Origin: Ceratodon purpureus
Taxonomy: Eukaryota; Streptophyta; Bryopsida; Pseudoditrichales; Ditrichaceae
Assembly: GCA_014871385.1 (NCBI GenBank)
Contig: CM026425.1
Coordinates: 124,001 to 188,000 of the forward strand
Direction: 5' to 3'
DNA length: 64,000 bases
Below, one piece after another: positions 1 through 11,302 of the stretch. The notes under the pieces are model-generated. The model was not told the origin of the DNA, did no database searches, and saw nothing but the letters and a program-made list of their open reading frames with translations. Made by a program: the position numbers and the translations under genes. Numbering within the stretch: the first letter of the stretch is position 1; each line of letters begins with the position of its first letter.

Positions 1-483
1 CACACACACACACACTCCCCACTTGCTCGTCGCAGAAAGTGGAACCCAAAGCTCGCCTTTGCTTCCCCGGCATGAAACCCTCGCTCCCCGTCACAGCTTC
101 CCTACCAAATGACCTCCTCGTCTCTCAGAATTTGTGTGTGAAGAAAACTACCTCCACTAGGGATCGCTAACCTGTGAGTAAGTAAGTCCACAGGTTTGAT
201 GGAAATTGAGGATGCATAGTACCGGCACTGTATCCAAATGTCAACAACTTGATCACCCCTCCTTTCTTCCCCTCAAAGTGCTAGCTCGGCATTTTTCTCC
301 TTGTAGTGCCAACTTGTCGTTTGGGAGAATATTCGGGAGTAAAAAGTTGACAGAAAGATGACAGGGATAAAAAAATATGACTAAATTGACAAAAATACAG
401 AGCACAATGTTGAAGTTATCATATTGGACATTTTGCTGTCACAGTTTTGTTAATTTGACATAGTTCTTCTTGTAGTGATTGTA
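1..483. other. Window edge, no gene seen
   Basis: The window opens with a short CA microsatellite (1-15) followed by mixed-composition DNA. I see no ORF with family resemblance and no splice-consistent exon chain. Confidence 0.4.
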
Positions 484-1090
484 GAGGTGTGCTTGGTAGT
501 CCCTAAAGCGCGGAGGGCTGTGTGGAACTCGAATCTTGGATGAGACGAGTGCCTCCCTGACAATAGGACAAAAGCCTAACCACTTGACCGGGAACCGTTC
601 CGCAAGGGTAACAATGTAGGAAGGGAACTTACAACTAGACCGGAAGGTCGTTTTAGTCTAGGATTCTGTCACTGCAACTGCCACCAAGTAGCCATCCGGT
701 TTGATAAGAATAGACATGTGAAATATATAGTATTTGGTTGTTAGAATAGGAAAGGTAGGTATCTAGCCACAACAAGTCACAGGACAGTGGAGAATCCATC
801 CACTCTAAACATTATGGTATCAGTAGAAACTAGCCACTTGGTTAAAAAAATTGGAATAGCCGGATAGTAATCATTTGGAAGCCGGTATCAAGATGGATCT
901 GGATCCAGAGGGTGACCATCTAGGAATTTGACACGCCAGTAAGATTTCTGGGAGGCTCGGAGCTGGACAATAAAAGGTAGCTTACTGTCTAATAGGAAGG
1001 AAACTATAGGTCTTCATGGGAAAGAATTCAAAGTGGTTTACTGTGGAGGGTATGTAATGTCCAATTGAGTGCTTTCGAAAGAAATACTAA
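484..1090 (+). repeat. Dispersed repeat A, copy 1
   Basis: This block aligns by eye, in the same orientation, with about 46320-46990. Shared landmarks in the same order are: a piece with the words acaaaagcct and taggattc, then gtagccatccgg, then ggttgttagaatagga, then a tctagccac motif, then gagccggtatc, then ggtagctta(c/t)tgtctaatag, then aaactataggtcttc, and finally gtggtttact followed by ggagggtat. The copies are clearly diverged, so this is an old family. Because it is long and carries no ORF it could be part of an LTR or a non-autonomous element. I found no clear TG...CA ends or target duplication. Confidence 0.6.
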
Positions 1091-1124
1091 GACTGCGATG
1101 TACAACAACAACTAGGAACCATTG

Positions 1125-2302
1125 ATCTTGGCTTCCAGCCAATCGTTGGATGCATCCAGCTTTGCCTTCAACTCTTTCATCTTTATGACCATATCTGCAA
1201 TATTCTTCTCTTGACCTTGCTCTTCAATGACCCGCTCTGCCTCCAAAGCACTAGTTTTTTTAATCCAGGTGTTTGTTGATCTCTGTCTCATATGACTCTT
1301 GGAGAAGCTGTATACTCTATCACTGATAAGATGTTGGCAATAGAAGATGGAGACATCAAATCAAACATCACAAATATCAATCGCGTTGAAACAAATATCC
1401 ACATAGACATGCATTTGGGCATCAAAAGACACACGTAAAAAGGTGCTTAACAGCCTAAGAAGCGTAGCCTCTTGAAGTCCCTACATTTCGGATGCTTTCA
1501 ATGTCTTGCAACGTGAGATCGAATACATCTACCTTGACTTCTTTTGGGAAAGCTTAGAAGTCCGCCATACGATACGGTCGTTCCAACATTTGGTGGACAA
1601 TTCCAGCTGTTTAGAGGCCTTAATGTCATTCAATCACCCCATTAGGAATCGGAAATTGATGACGACCTTTGTGACGATTTTTTGGAACCACATCTCATCG
1701 GTCTCCTTTCTATTGCTCAACTCAACGATCTCCCACTCTGTCATCGCAATCCATGTCATTTGAATCATACGAGATGATAAGATGGGCGTTGTCTCGGATG
1801 TCCTAAAGCAACAAGGGAACTCAAAGGCAATAGATGGGCCATACCTATATATACTTGCTTGAAGAAGCAAACTTTGGCATTTTGGAGTTGCCTTCCAAGC
1901 TATGGCTCGAGACAAGGTCCTTTTCCACGAATTTCACTTTGTACTCCAGCACTTTCTTCATAGTCTTGTAGGAAATTCCCTTAAAGTCCACCAACACGAG
2001 CTTCTTCATGTCCTTGTCGTGGGTCTTTGGATTGTTGCGGCACTTTTGAGGCAAGGCCTCCTTCTCCTTCGTATCCTCTTCTGAATATTGTACTTCCTTG
2101 TTGCCCTTGGACTTGGTTGTGTGTGTGTCATACCCGCGGTTGTGTTAAGTCGGACAAGTGCATAAAAGTCAAAAGCACTCATGCTTATCATAGAAGGCAC
2201 GCCAATTAGGAATGCATGTATAAGAAGACGTCTGGACAAACATCTTTGTGATCCAAGAGACGTCAAACAAAACGAGAGTTGTAGAAGGCTTAGAAAAGAC
2301 AA
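1125..2302 (-). pseudogene. Unrecognised coding remnant, coiled-coil end
   Basis: Several minus-strand frames read like decayed coding sequence. The clearest is the stretch at about 1125-1270. It gives a charged helical tail with alternating Glu/Lys and hydrophobic residues (for example KMKELKAKLDASNDWLEAK) and ends in TAG. Upstream pieces at 1634-1915 and 1845-2054 are short, Lys-rich and in different frames. I do not recognise the family. The position next to repeat A suggests the end of a mobile-element ORF, but that is inference. Confidence 0.22.
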
Positions 2303-3366
2303 AAACTAAATGAGACACTTAGCCTTAGAAAAAAGCAAGAAAGAATAAAGTAGATATATAGAAGCATGTGACAACAAGACAAGGGGACACATATCTTGAA
2401 AAAGAAGCAAAGGCAAAAAAATTAAAAATAAAGATGTAGAAGCAAAGAAAAAAAAACCCAGCGATTTAGATTTGTAGAAGTATGTAAAGATAAGAACATG
2501 AGTATCACACGCAGATTGAAGAAGAAGCCTAAAAAATAGTCTTGATTAGATGTTAGTGACTTACATGTCAATGACAAAAAAAAGTGTATATGTCATGACA
2601 ACATGGCATTGTTAGGACAAAAGGATGCCACTACTAATGAACATGTCTTGCATTTTTTACAACATTTTAAGATCTGACACCTCTTGGATGTGATGCATTG
2701 CGAGAAGAATTTGAGCGAGAATATATTGAAAACTCTATTTGCTATGAACAAAAGCCCGGGAAGTTGTTAAGATGTGGAGGACTTGAACATACACCAAGAG
2801 ACATGGTTGTAGCCTCCACAAGAAGAGGGTGACGAATATCACATACCGCATGCCCCTTACATACTCAAGCCTGACAAGAAGAGGGAATTCGTGCACATTG
2901 TGTCAAGGATAGCACTCCAACAAACTACGTTGGGGCCATTCATAAGCGACTATAAGATGGGAAGTTGTAGTATATAAAGTTCCATGACTATCACGTCCTC
3001 ATACAAGAAGTAAGAAATTCAAACATATCATGTACATGTACGCTTCTAAAAATAGATGCCAACTTGTAAAAATAGATGCCAGTGGAGACATCTCTCATGT
3101 CATTACAAACATCTTCCAAGCCTTCATAGACGTCCTGACTCCTCATGTCATCAAACGTTCTTTGTGGATGTGTTCAACAACATTGTACACATGTCACCAT
3201 GCATATTTTCCATGACGTTGAGAAATTTGGGAAAACAGTTCTGATTGTCGAATAACATGGTAATATGAAGTAGATGCCTAGATTTAGGGTTTAGGGTCGC
3301 TTCACTTAGCTCCAGATTGTGTGATCGATGCCGTTTGGGGGTGGCTGCAATTTTGTCTCTCTGTGA
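2303..3366. other. Spacer with a double telomere-type box
   Basis: No gene is supported here. At 3283-3296 there are two consecutive TTTAGGG units, the plant telomere-type box, about 70 bp left of the PIF-like element. In land plants such boxes sit in promoters of growth-related genes. No adjacent host gene is visible here, so a role is not claimed. Confidence 0.35.
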
Positions 3367-3701
3367 GAGCATCCCCAATGGTTGGCGCCTTAGGGGAAGC
3401 GCTAACGCCAATTTGCGCGGGCCCTATTGCAGCGTGCAATTGCTTGGGGGGTTGCGGCCCCAATGGCCGCACGCTACCCCGCCCCCCCCCTCCAAGCGAC
3501 GTTGGCGTGGTGAGATGGCAAGGCGGGCCACCACATGGCTGCCCTTGTGGCTTGGGGTGGGCTGGAGGGAGGGTCGGCGTTTTGGTTTTGTTTCCATTGA
3601 TTTCAGTCTCTCTGTTTAGCTGGGACATTGCAGAGCGCCATGTGTGAGGTTTTCGTGAATTTGTTTAGCTGTGGCAGCTGCTGTGATTTTGAGGGAAGGG
3701 T

Positions 3702-5065
3702 GTGAATTTGGATTTGTTTATTTTGTTGCCAGTGAATGTTAGTCATGGAGTCTTGGGAGTCCATGAGCTTGAGAGGAGTCTTGGATTGGAAATAGGGTTT
3801 GAAGAAGACATGGAAGATGAGCTTGAGAATGACTTATATTTCCAGATGGTTGATGTTGTGTCAAGTGAGATTTTGGGTAAGCCCTCTTCACCTCCAAAGG
3901 TGGGTGGTAGTGTTCCCGATAGGGCATATGTGTTTAGGGATAGGGAGCATTGTCACGATCTTCTTTGGAAGGATTATTTTTTTAAGAATCCAACGTATGG
4001 CCCAAGGAAGTTCAGGAGGCGTTATCGAGTGCAGAAGGAGCTCTTCACAAGGAGGCGGTTGTCAGGTTTGATCCATGGTTTTGGCAAAATGTGGACGCTA
4101 CGGGCCGTTTAGGTCTATCTTTTTTGCATAAATGCACTGCCGCTATCCGTATGCTAGCTTATGGTGTAGCCGCAGATGCATGTGATGAGTACGTCAAGCT
4201 GGGAGAATCCATTGCTCAGGAGTGCATGACCAGGTTCGTGATTGCCATCAGAGGTTTCTTTGAAGGGGTTTAATTTGAGACAGCCTGCACGACAAGATAT
4301 AGAGAAGCAGATGGCTATCAATGAGAAGCGGGGATTTCCAGGGATGTTTGGGAGTCTAGATTGCATGCATTGGAATTGGAAGAACTGCCCTATATCGTGG
4401 CCGGGACAATTCCAGGACAAGAATAAGAATAGGAGCATTATTTTGGAGGCTGTGGCTGATAAAAGCTTAGGGATATGGCATGCTTTTTTTGGCTTGCCTA
4501 GGGGCAACAACGACATCAATGTTTTGGATAGTTCTCCTTTTCTTTTGAACCTTCTACGAGGTGCAGGTCAGGACATTAGTTTCGAGGTAAATGGACATAT
4601 TTATCTCCGATACTACTTTTTAGCAAATGGCATTTATTCATCATGGGCATGTTTTGTACAGCCTATTCATGAGCCTCAGGGAGAGATGAAGGAGCACTTT
4701 GCCAAGTGTCAAGAAGGTGCCCATAAAGATGTCAAGCGGGCCTTTGGGGTGTTGCAAGCCAGGTGGGAGATCATCAAAAATCCCGTGAGGTAGTGGGATT
4801 TAGGGGTGATAGAAAACATTATGATGGCTTGCATTATTATGCACAATATGATCTAGGAGGATGAGAGGGGACTTCATCTTGAAAGAGCCTTTTGCTGATT
4901 TGGAGGTCCATGCCAGAGAACTCCTATCCCCTTCAAATTCCATGATCTCCATGCTGGTACTAGGGAGGTGGAGAACATTGAGACTCATTTTGCATTGCGA
5001 AATGATTTGATAGACCATTTGTGGATGTTGAGAGGACAAAGAAGGAGACTAGGTTTAGGACAATG
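3702..5065 (+). pseudogene. PIF/Harbinger transposase, broken
   Basis: A DDE-superfamily nuclease of the PIF/Harbinger family, which would cut and paste the element. Pieces appear in family order. They are the N-terminal RRRYRV/KELF block (frame from 3702), the DATGRLG and KCTAAIRMLAYG block (4091-4273), the catalytic core with GFPGMFGSLDCMHW and W-KNCP (first Asp, 4242-4793), and GNNDINVLDSS (second Asp). Next is the KDV-RAFGVLQARW block, where the usual third catalytic Glu is Lys, and then a C-terminal block ending LRNDLIDHLWMLRGQR near 5040. Breaks are a frameshift near 4050, another near 4268, in-frame TAG at 4791-4793 and 4854-4856, and a further frame change near 4890. The first in-frame stop in the last frame is TGA at about 5063. 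This copy cannot make active enzyme. Confidence 0.85.
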
Positions 5066-5849
5066 AATATGTAAGTCTTTATTGTGAATAAAATTTGGCA
5101 TTCAAGTTCAAGCCTTGTCCAAAATTCCTTAAACCATACATTTGGGAATCTCCAATGGAGGAGTGATGACCAACTAAGGGAAAAGCGGTTCCTACAGGAT
5201 ACATAGGAGGGGGTTGTGCAAATTGCATCTGTCTAGTCTCCTCAAAGCCGTGTGCATGAGTGGGAGATGTCATCCCAAACCGAGTGTCGGGGATGCATTG
5301 GGAGTCCTCCCAGTCATCTCCTTGTACATCATCTGCACACGCCGGAATTGAGCATTAAGAGGGAACAAGTTGCAGCAAATACAGAACAAATAGAGCCCAC
5401 AAGAATTTGGTCCAAAAAAATTAAAACAGTCCATCAACACCCTGCCTCCCAGCCCGAGGGCAGTCCATGCAGTACATGCACAGAAAATAGTCAAAGTTAA
5501 CAGTCCAAAAGCACCCCACCAAGAGGCATTAAAAAACCAAAAAATGTTGATTCAAAAATGAAAAGAGTACAGTCAACTAAGGCTACATTGCCGAGTTCAA
5601 AGAATCCAAACTCGATTCAAACCACCGTAAGGATTTTAAAAAAAAATTGCTGAAGTGGAATACATGGGGAAAAAAAAAATGATCAATGAAGAAAGACAGA
5701 TAATGAACACACTCTCACAGAAGTCTCTTAGTGATTAAAACCAAGGAAATAAAAAATAAAAAAAGCGAAGTGAGAAAGGGGAAAGAGTCAGCGATGTCAA
5801 GAGTGAAAGACCGAGAGGTTGAGAGAGATGGACGATGGAGATGAGAAAT

Positions 5850-6700
5850 GATCAAAGCAAAAAAAAAAAAAACGAAATCAGGAGGATACAAAAAGGGAGG
5901 GAGAGATGCAATGAGGGACTATCAGAGACGGAGAGAGCACCGTGAGCGAGAGGGAAGAGATGCAGTGAGGGAGAGATGCAAACAAATACCAAAATGAAAA
6001 ACATGAACCAAATAGTTAAAGCGTGAGGGCGAGAAAATGCTTTAGAGGGAGAGAGAGAAAGAGAGAGATGCACTGAGGGAGAGATGCGATTAAAAATAAA
6101 TAAAAAATGAAAGAAAACAATAGAGCCGTGAGGAAGAGAGAGAGCCTCCGCACTACGAGTCACCAAGAGACAAAGCCGCAGATGTTGTGTGGGAGAGAGA
6201 ATGATCAATGGAAAAAAAATAAAAAATAAAAACAAACAAGAGAACAATGAGTATATGAGAGAGCTTTGGCACCGAGAGAGAAAACGAGAGATCAAATGAG
6301 AGATTTAGTGAGGGAGAAAGAATGATGAATGGAAAAAAAAAAAAACAAACAAACCAAGTGAGGGAGAGAGAGAGCTTCGGCACCGAGAGACACATGGAGA
6401 GAAAATGAGAGATGCAGCGAGGGAGAGAGCATGATCAATAGAAAAAAAAAGAAAAAAAAAAACACAAACCGAGTGAGGGAGAGAGAGAGCTTCGGCACCG
6501 AGAGACACAAGGAGAGAAAACGAGAGATGCAGCGAGGGAGAGAGCATGATCAATGAAAAAATAAAAAAAATAAAAAAAAATAACAGTGACGGAGAGAGAA
6601 AGAGCTTGGGATCATTGAGGGAGTGAGACACCGAGAGAGAAAGAGACGACGTGAGGGAGCGATGTCGTGAATCAACCCAAAAAAAATAAAAATGAGAGAG
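5850..6700. repeat. GAGA-rich tandem array, about 110-115 bp unit
   Basis: Degenerate tandem copies of a purine-rich unit lie here. The landmark GCTTYGGCACCGAG recurs at about 6263, 6374 and 6489, giving spacings of 111 and 115 bp. Weaker copies lie on both sides. Each unit contains (GA)n tracts, a catgatcaat word and an A-rich stretch. Long minus-strand ORFs across it are Ser/Leu/Phe-rich translations of the repeat and are not genes. It lies between the two PIF-element genes. Confidence 0.75.
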
Positions 6701-6903
6701 CATGAAACCTAGTTTTGAGAGACAATCGGGAGGTAGGGAATTACCTTGGAGGGCATCGTTGGGTGAAAAATCAGGTGAGTGTGTCGACAACGGTGCATTT
6801 GTCTCGTTTGAGGCGGCAGATGGTAGCACATCCCCAGCGGACTCTGTCCCAACAGGAGAGGGCGGGGGCGGAGTCTCAGGCTGGCAGTTGCAGGGGTGGT
6901 GGC

Positions 6904-7889
6904 CTACAACCGCTGCCGCATCGACCCTGTCAGGGCCTCCGCTGCTCTCTCCCGGGTAGTCTTCTCCACGGCCCTCTTCCTTTGGAGTTTGTCGTGGTCC
7001 ATCTTCTCCTTCTCTGCAACATGCTTCTCCTGCTCCATTCTCCTCTTCATGCGCTCGAGTTCTTCTTTCCTCCGCAGCTCGAAGTATTCAAGGGCGTCTT
7101 CGTCTAGTTCCTCCATGCGCATGCGGAAGAGGGGCGCTGCAGCATGATCGGCTATAGCCTCTGCTTTCCGCAAATTTGCCGTAGCCATCTGCTCCATGGC
7201 CCGGGCAGTGCTCTTCAGAATCGCCTCGGTCCAGCCCTGCTCTGCGAGGTCGCTCTTTGCTGCCTTGTTGCCATGTGGCCTTGCTGGGCGGGACTTGAAG
7301 CTTTTCGGTGACAATACCCGCACTTCCTCGTCGCACATGGGCGACACCTCCGCTCCGTCATTGGGGCCGCTGCCTTCGTCGCCCAAATCAACCGCAGGTG
7401 CTCCGCTTGCCCTGCCTCGGGCCATGGTCGCTGCCGGACTCTCAGGCCCTACATTTCGCTTCTGCACCTCCATTGCAGACTGCCACCACCGTGGAACCTC
7501 CTTGAGCAGCTGCCAACAATTCAAAAATGCAAATGTCTGTTGCTTGGGATGCCTATCCTTGTAGTATTCAAGTGCCCTCTCCAAAACATCCTCAGCAGAA
7601 ACTCCCGGCTCCCTTGAATCTGAGACCCATTTGTGGGCTCCTACAAATTTCGCAACGTCATGCTTGATGTGACTCCACTTGGATTCAAGAGACCTCAAGG
7701 GCGGGTAGGAGCATATCTTGGCTTGGTTTTGTTGAAGTGTGTTGTGATGCGCTCCCAAAACGCAGTGTTGCGTTGCCCATTGCCACACACTAGATCCTGC
7801 GAAACAACCAAAAAACTCCTGCACAAGCATCTCTCCTCGTCAGCACTAAAGTTCTTCCCCTTCTCCCTTTCCGCCTCAAGTGCTGCCAT
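6904..7889 (-). pseudogene. Myb/SANT-like accessory protein of the PIF element, frameshifted
   Basis: PIF/Harbinger elements usually encode a second, trihelix/SANT-like DNA-binding protein that helps the transposase. The start ATG is taken at 7889, before a charged N-terminus followed by NFSADEERCLCRSFL, the first SANT helix of this family. The frame then shifts near 7700. The remainder (SLESKWSHIK, a CW-x-LL-x-x-x-P-x-WW motif, then a C-terminal coiled coil rich in EEL-R-K repeats) runs in another frame to 6904. The C-terminal MRMEELDEDALEYFELRRKEEL region is typical of these proteins. Given the broken frame and the damaged transposase, it is probably nonfunctional. Confidence 0.75.
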
Positions 7890-8220
7890 CTTGGCATTGA
7901 CTACGCAATAGAGTGTGGAGATTGTCTCCCTCCAAGCAGAGGAAAAATGGCGTGAGCGGGTGTGCAATGGAGTGCCGCAGAAAGGTGGAGGGGGTTGGTG
8001 CGGCCATTGGGCTCCCAAAAGTGCGTGGGCCCGCCAAGACCCGTTGGCGCCAGGCGTGGGCCGTTGGCGCCAGGCGTGGGGATCATTGCTCTGACCTGGG
8101 GTTTTGTGAGCCAGCGAGGCCGACCTCATTGCCGGGTATTGGGCTTGTTGTTTTATGTCCCGTGGGGTTAGAGGACTCGATGTGAATACAGGAGGCAGCG
8201 GCGATCAGTGCCAAGGGGTG

Positions 8221-11200
8221 ATGGAGAGTGCAGCGGCATCCGATCTGGACGATGTGAAGACCAGTGCGGGGGATCCTTCGCCATCCGCGTTACGATGGAG
8301 CTTACTGGGTCGTTTTATTTCATCGAGAAAACCAGGTGCGCTCTTCTTTTATCTCTTCCCCTCTGTCGACAAGTTGGTGTGCCTTTCTTGCTCTTTTCTG
8401 TCGCGTTGTTTTCACGGATCAGAGTCTAGGTTTCTGTGAAATGTGCTGCCCTCCTTCCATCTTTAAGGTGCCTTATTTGTAGACTTTTCTGCTTGAGTTT
8501 ATATGCATTTTGGTCGATGTTGGATTACTATGTATCAATTGACACATGTGGGTGATCTCTTTGCTCGAGTATCCTCACGCTGGTTGAAAGCTGGGTTAAG
8601 GGTCACGATGATCAGCTGTTCCGTGTCCGATGTTTTGCAACTATAGCTTCTGCATAAGTAGTCCGGATTTTAGGGTTTAGCTAATTTGGGTAGTGTGTCT
8701 CGCCTGGAAGAGAACAGGAACTCTGAAAGTCACTCGGAGATTGATTGATCGTTTTCGTATGAGTGCATTAGGCTTTGAACTTTAAAACATCAACAATGGC
8801 TTCTTCTGTATCGGCCTCTGATACAGGAGAATGAGATCCTGTTAAAAGTGCATTGTTTGTGGCTGGTAGGATGTGGAAAAGAAGAGTCTCAGTTGTTTAT
8901 TGGCCGCAGGAAACAGGGCTGAAAGCTGAGAAAGACTTAAACAAGATTTCAAGGCGACCAGGAGGGCGCTTCAATGTTATTCAGTGTTCTCCCGTCCATC
9001 CCCGTGAGGACTCACCTACAGGCGTCTCTGAGCACCAGACGCAGAACAGGAGAGAAGTGGCAGCACAATATATTCTCCCGTGTGATCCAAATGTTGTCCT
9101 AACGCTTCGGTATGTCAAAACTCATTCACACTGGAACTGTTCGTACAGGAAGGGCTTGCGAAGCTTCCCTGAATCAAGATAGAGCCGCTTTCCATTTTTT
9201 AACTGTCCATTTATGTGACCTTCCATCAGAAACTTAAATATCATGTCAAAGGAATATTTAATTCCACTTGCGAACGCTTTGTAGGATTCTGAATAGTCAG
9301 TGTGGAAAGCTTTGGTAAAAAATTCATGCAGGAGCTTTTAAAGTTGCGAATTCTTCTTCGGGTGTCTGGACAAAACTTTATGTTTCTACTGATGAAGTGT
9401 AATGAAGTGGCCTGCGAAAATTGAAATAGTTTGCTGCACTTGAGCAAGCATTCCTTTCGTGATTGAGTAGATCAATTATGAAGCACTTCAAAATTTTAAG
9501 GGAAATGGATCTATGAAGTTTCATGGGGTCTGGGTAATAATTCTGGGCGAGTTCATGCAGTCAGCGCAAGGATTCTGGAATTGATCTCAGCGATTTCATC
9601 AACTCGCAAAAGCATGACATTGATAGCACAGGACTCGTTTGTAAGTACATGTTGTTTATCAACATGCTTCTAACACAACTTGGGTCGCACTGATTTAACC
9701 AATTCAATTGAAATCATTCATTCCTTGTCTTTGAAAGAACCTTCTTAGCAGGAGCACAGCAGAATGCGGTAGTATCATGACATGTTTTTTTTCAGCCGAG
9801 GTGTGATTTTAATCATTAATTAACGGAACAGGCATGTGGCCAGCGGAAGAGATTATGACCTACTATTGCATTTCACGCCCAGAACTTTTCAGGTAATTTT
9901 TTTAATTGTTTTATTTAACTTATCAGTGTAGAGGGATTTGGTTCAGGTCCGCCGGTTCGGAGTCTTCTTTGTATGCAGTATTCATATGTACTGATGTAGA
10001 GTCTTCTGGTGCAGAAATAAGCGAGTTATTGAACTAGGATCTGGATATGGGTTGGCGGGTCTGGCAATTGCTGCATGCACCGAAGCATCCGAAGTTCTCC
10101 TTACTGATGGAAATCCTCAAGTCGTTGAATGTATATTTCCAATCTGAGGCCGCTGCTTTGATTTTTTCAAATTTATATCCAACCAACACTCAATTAGCAT
10201 AGAGGAGAATGGGTTAATTTTTCTGTGCAATTCTCGTCTTGTTTGAAGTTCCTAGTTGGCTTCTTGTCGTGATCAAATCTGGACTGAACTATCACCTGAT
10301 TAACCGGTATGTAATTCTTGCTTGATTACTAAGTCAGTCTCAGAATTGGGTTGAATAACAAAACGAGATCTAACTTGCTCCACATTTATGAACGCAGACA
10401 TTCGAAAAAACATGACAGAAAGTAGTGGACTATTTGGGGACACCAAAGTGCGCGCATGTATAGTCCACTGGAGCCGACATCAAGCAGCTATGCCTGGATT
10501 GAACTTCGACATCGTCATTGCTGCGGACTGGTAAATTACCGTCACTAGTAGTGAAGCAGGAGCCCCGTTCATTGTCTGTGCTTTGTTTTCTTTTTTGGCT
10601 TTATTTCAGGGCCATACTGCTATTGGTATTTTAAAGTTTTGTATCTCAAATGGAATGTTTCATAGGTATAACTTCAGCAAAACCCTTTCCTGTTTGATGT
10701 CTTGAGAAACTAAAAATTATTGCCCAGTGTCAATGATATAGATACGACATGGAGAGTTCCCTGTCATCAGATACATAGATCTTATGTCCTCCAACTTTTA
10801 ATCACAACATCTAGGTTGCAGTGCATAAGCTTTGGGTGAACCTTTGGGGATTAATGATTGATAAAGGTCGAATGTTCATTCAAGGGTGCATTCTGCACGT
10901 AATATTCCAACCCTTGAAATGTTACGTGCTTCTGATGACTTGATCGTTTACGAACACTTTTGTGGCTGCTGCATTTGCAGTACATTTTTCAAAGATTTCC
11001 ATGTGGACTTGGCGCACACTATCAAGGGCCTTCTTAGTACAAGTGATGGGAGCCAAGCGATTCTTTTTAACCCAAGAAGAGGTGACTCATTAGACCGTTT
11101 TGTACGAGCTTCTCAAAGTGTGGAACTTGATGTAGAGATTCAGGAGCGGTACGACTCCCGGATATGGGACCTTCACCAAGCCTTCTTAAGGAATGAGTCA

Positions 11201-11302
11201 GTAACCGAATGGCCTAACTACGATGAAGATCATTGCTATCCGCTGCTCCTCTCCATCACACATCAGCGGTATGTAGCAACAGAGGCTACTCAGGAGCTTT
11301 GA
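8221..11302 (+). CDS. CaMKMT: Calmodulin-lysine N-methyltransferase (CaMKMT-like)
   Basis: A class I SAM-dependent methyltransferase that trimethylates a lysine in calmodulin; predicted cytosolic or nuclear. The CDS joins seven exons: 8221-8335, 8917-9109, 9561-9640, 9832-9892, 10015-10130, 10398-10530 and 10981-11302. All introns are GT-AG and phases match throughout. The product is 339 aa with a TGA stop. Landmarks in order: SALRWSLLGRF (N-terminal signature), FNVIQ, IDSTGLVCMWPAEEIMTYYC, SAM motif I IELGSGYGLAGLA, LLTDGNPQVV (motif II), FDIVIAADCTFFKDFH, NPRRGDSLDRF, and the C-terminal W-x-x-YDEDHCYPLLLSI. This order and length match plant CaM KMT closely. The start follows a short in-frame stretch without an earlier convincing ATG. 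No internal stop or frameshift is seen, so it looks functional. The right edge of the PIF element lies only about 125 bp upstream of the ATG. Confidence 0.93.

Larger units (their letters stand above)
3367..8096. mobile_element. Degenerate PIF/Harbinger-type DNA transposon
   Basis: The interval carries the two genes that define PIF/Harbinger elements: a DDE transposase (plus, 3.7-5.06 kb) and a Myb/SANT-like protein (minus, 7.9-6.9 kb), placed convergently. The outer edges are imperfectly inverted. The left edge reads agagcatccccaatgg then ggcgcc. The right edge, on the minus strand, reads agagcaatgatcccca then ggcgcc. Both edges continue into GC-rich sequence with inverted resemblance. I did not find a convincing 3-bp target duplication, so the ends are approximate. 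Both genes are broken, so the element is dead. Confidence 0.6.

Noticed and set aside
3302-3647. Overlapping ORFs on both strands near the left edge of the PIF element
   Set aside because: They arise from GC-rich inverted-end sequence and show no family resemblance.
5852-6829. Overlapping minus-strand ORFs with hydrophobic Phe/Leu runs resembling membrane proteins
   Set aside because: They translate the GAGA/A-rich tandem array; frames and lengths follow the repeat unit.
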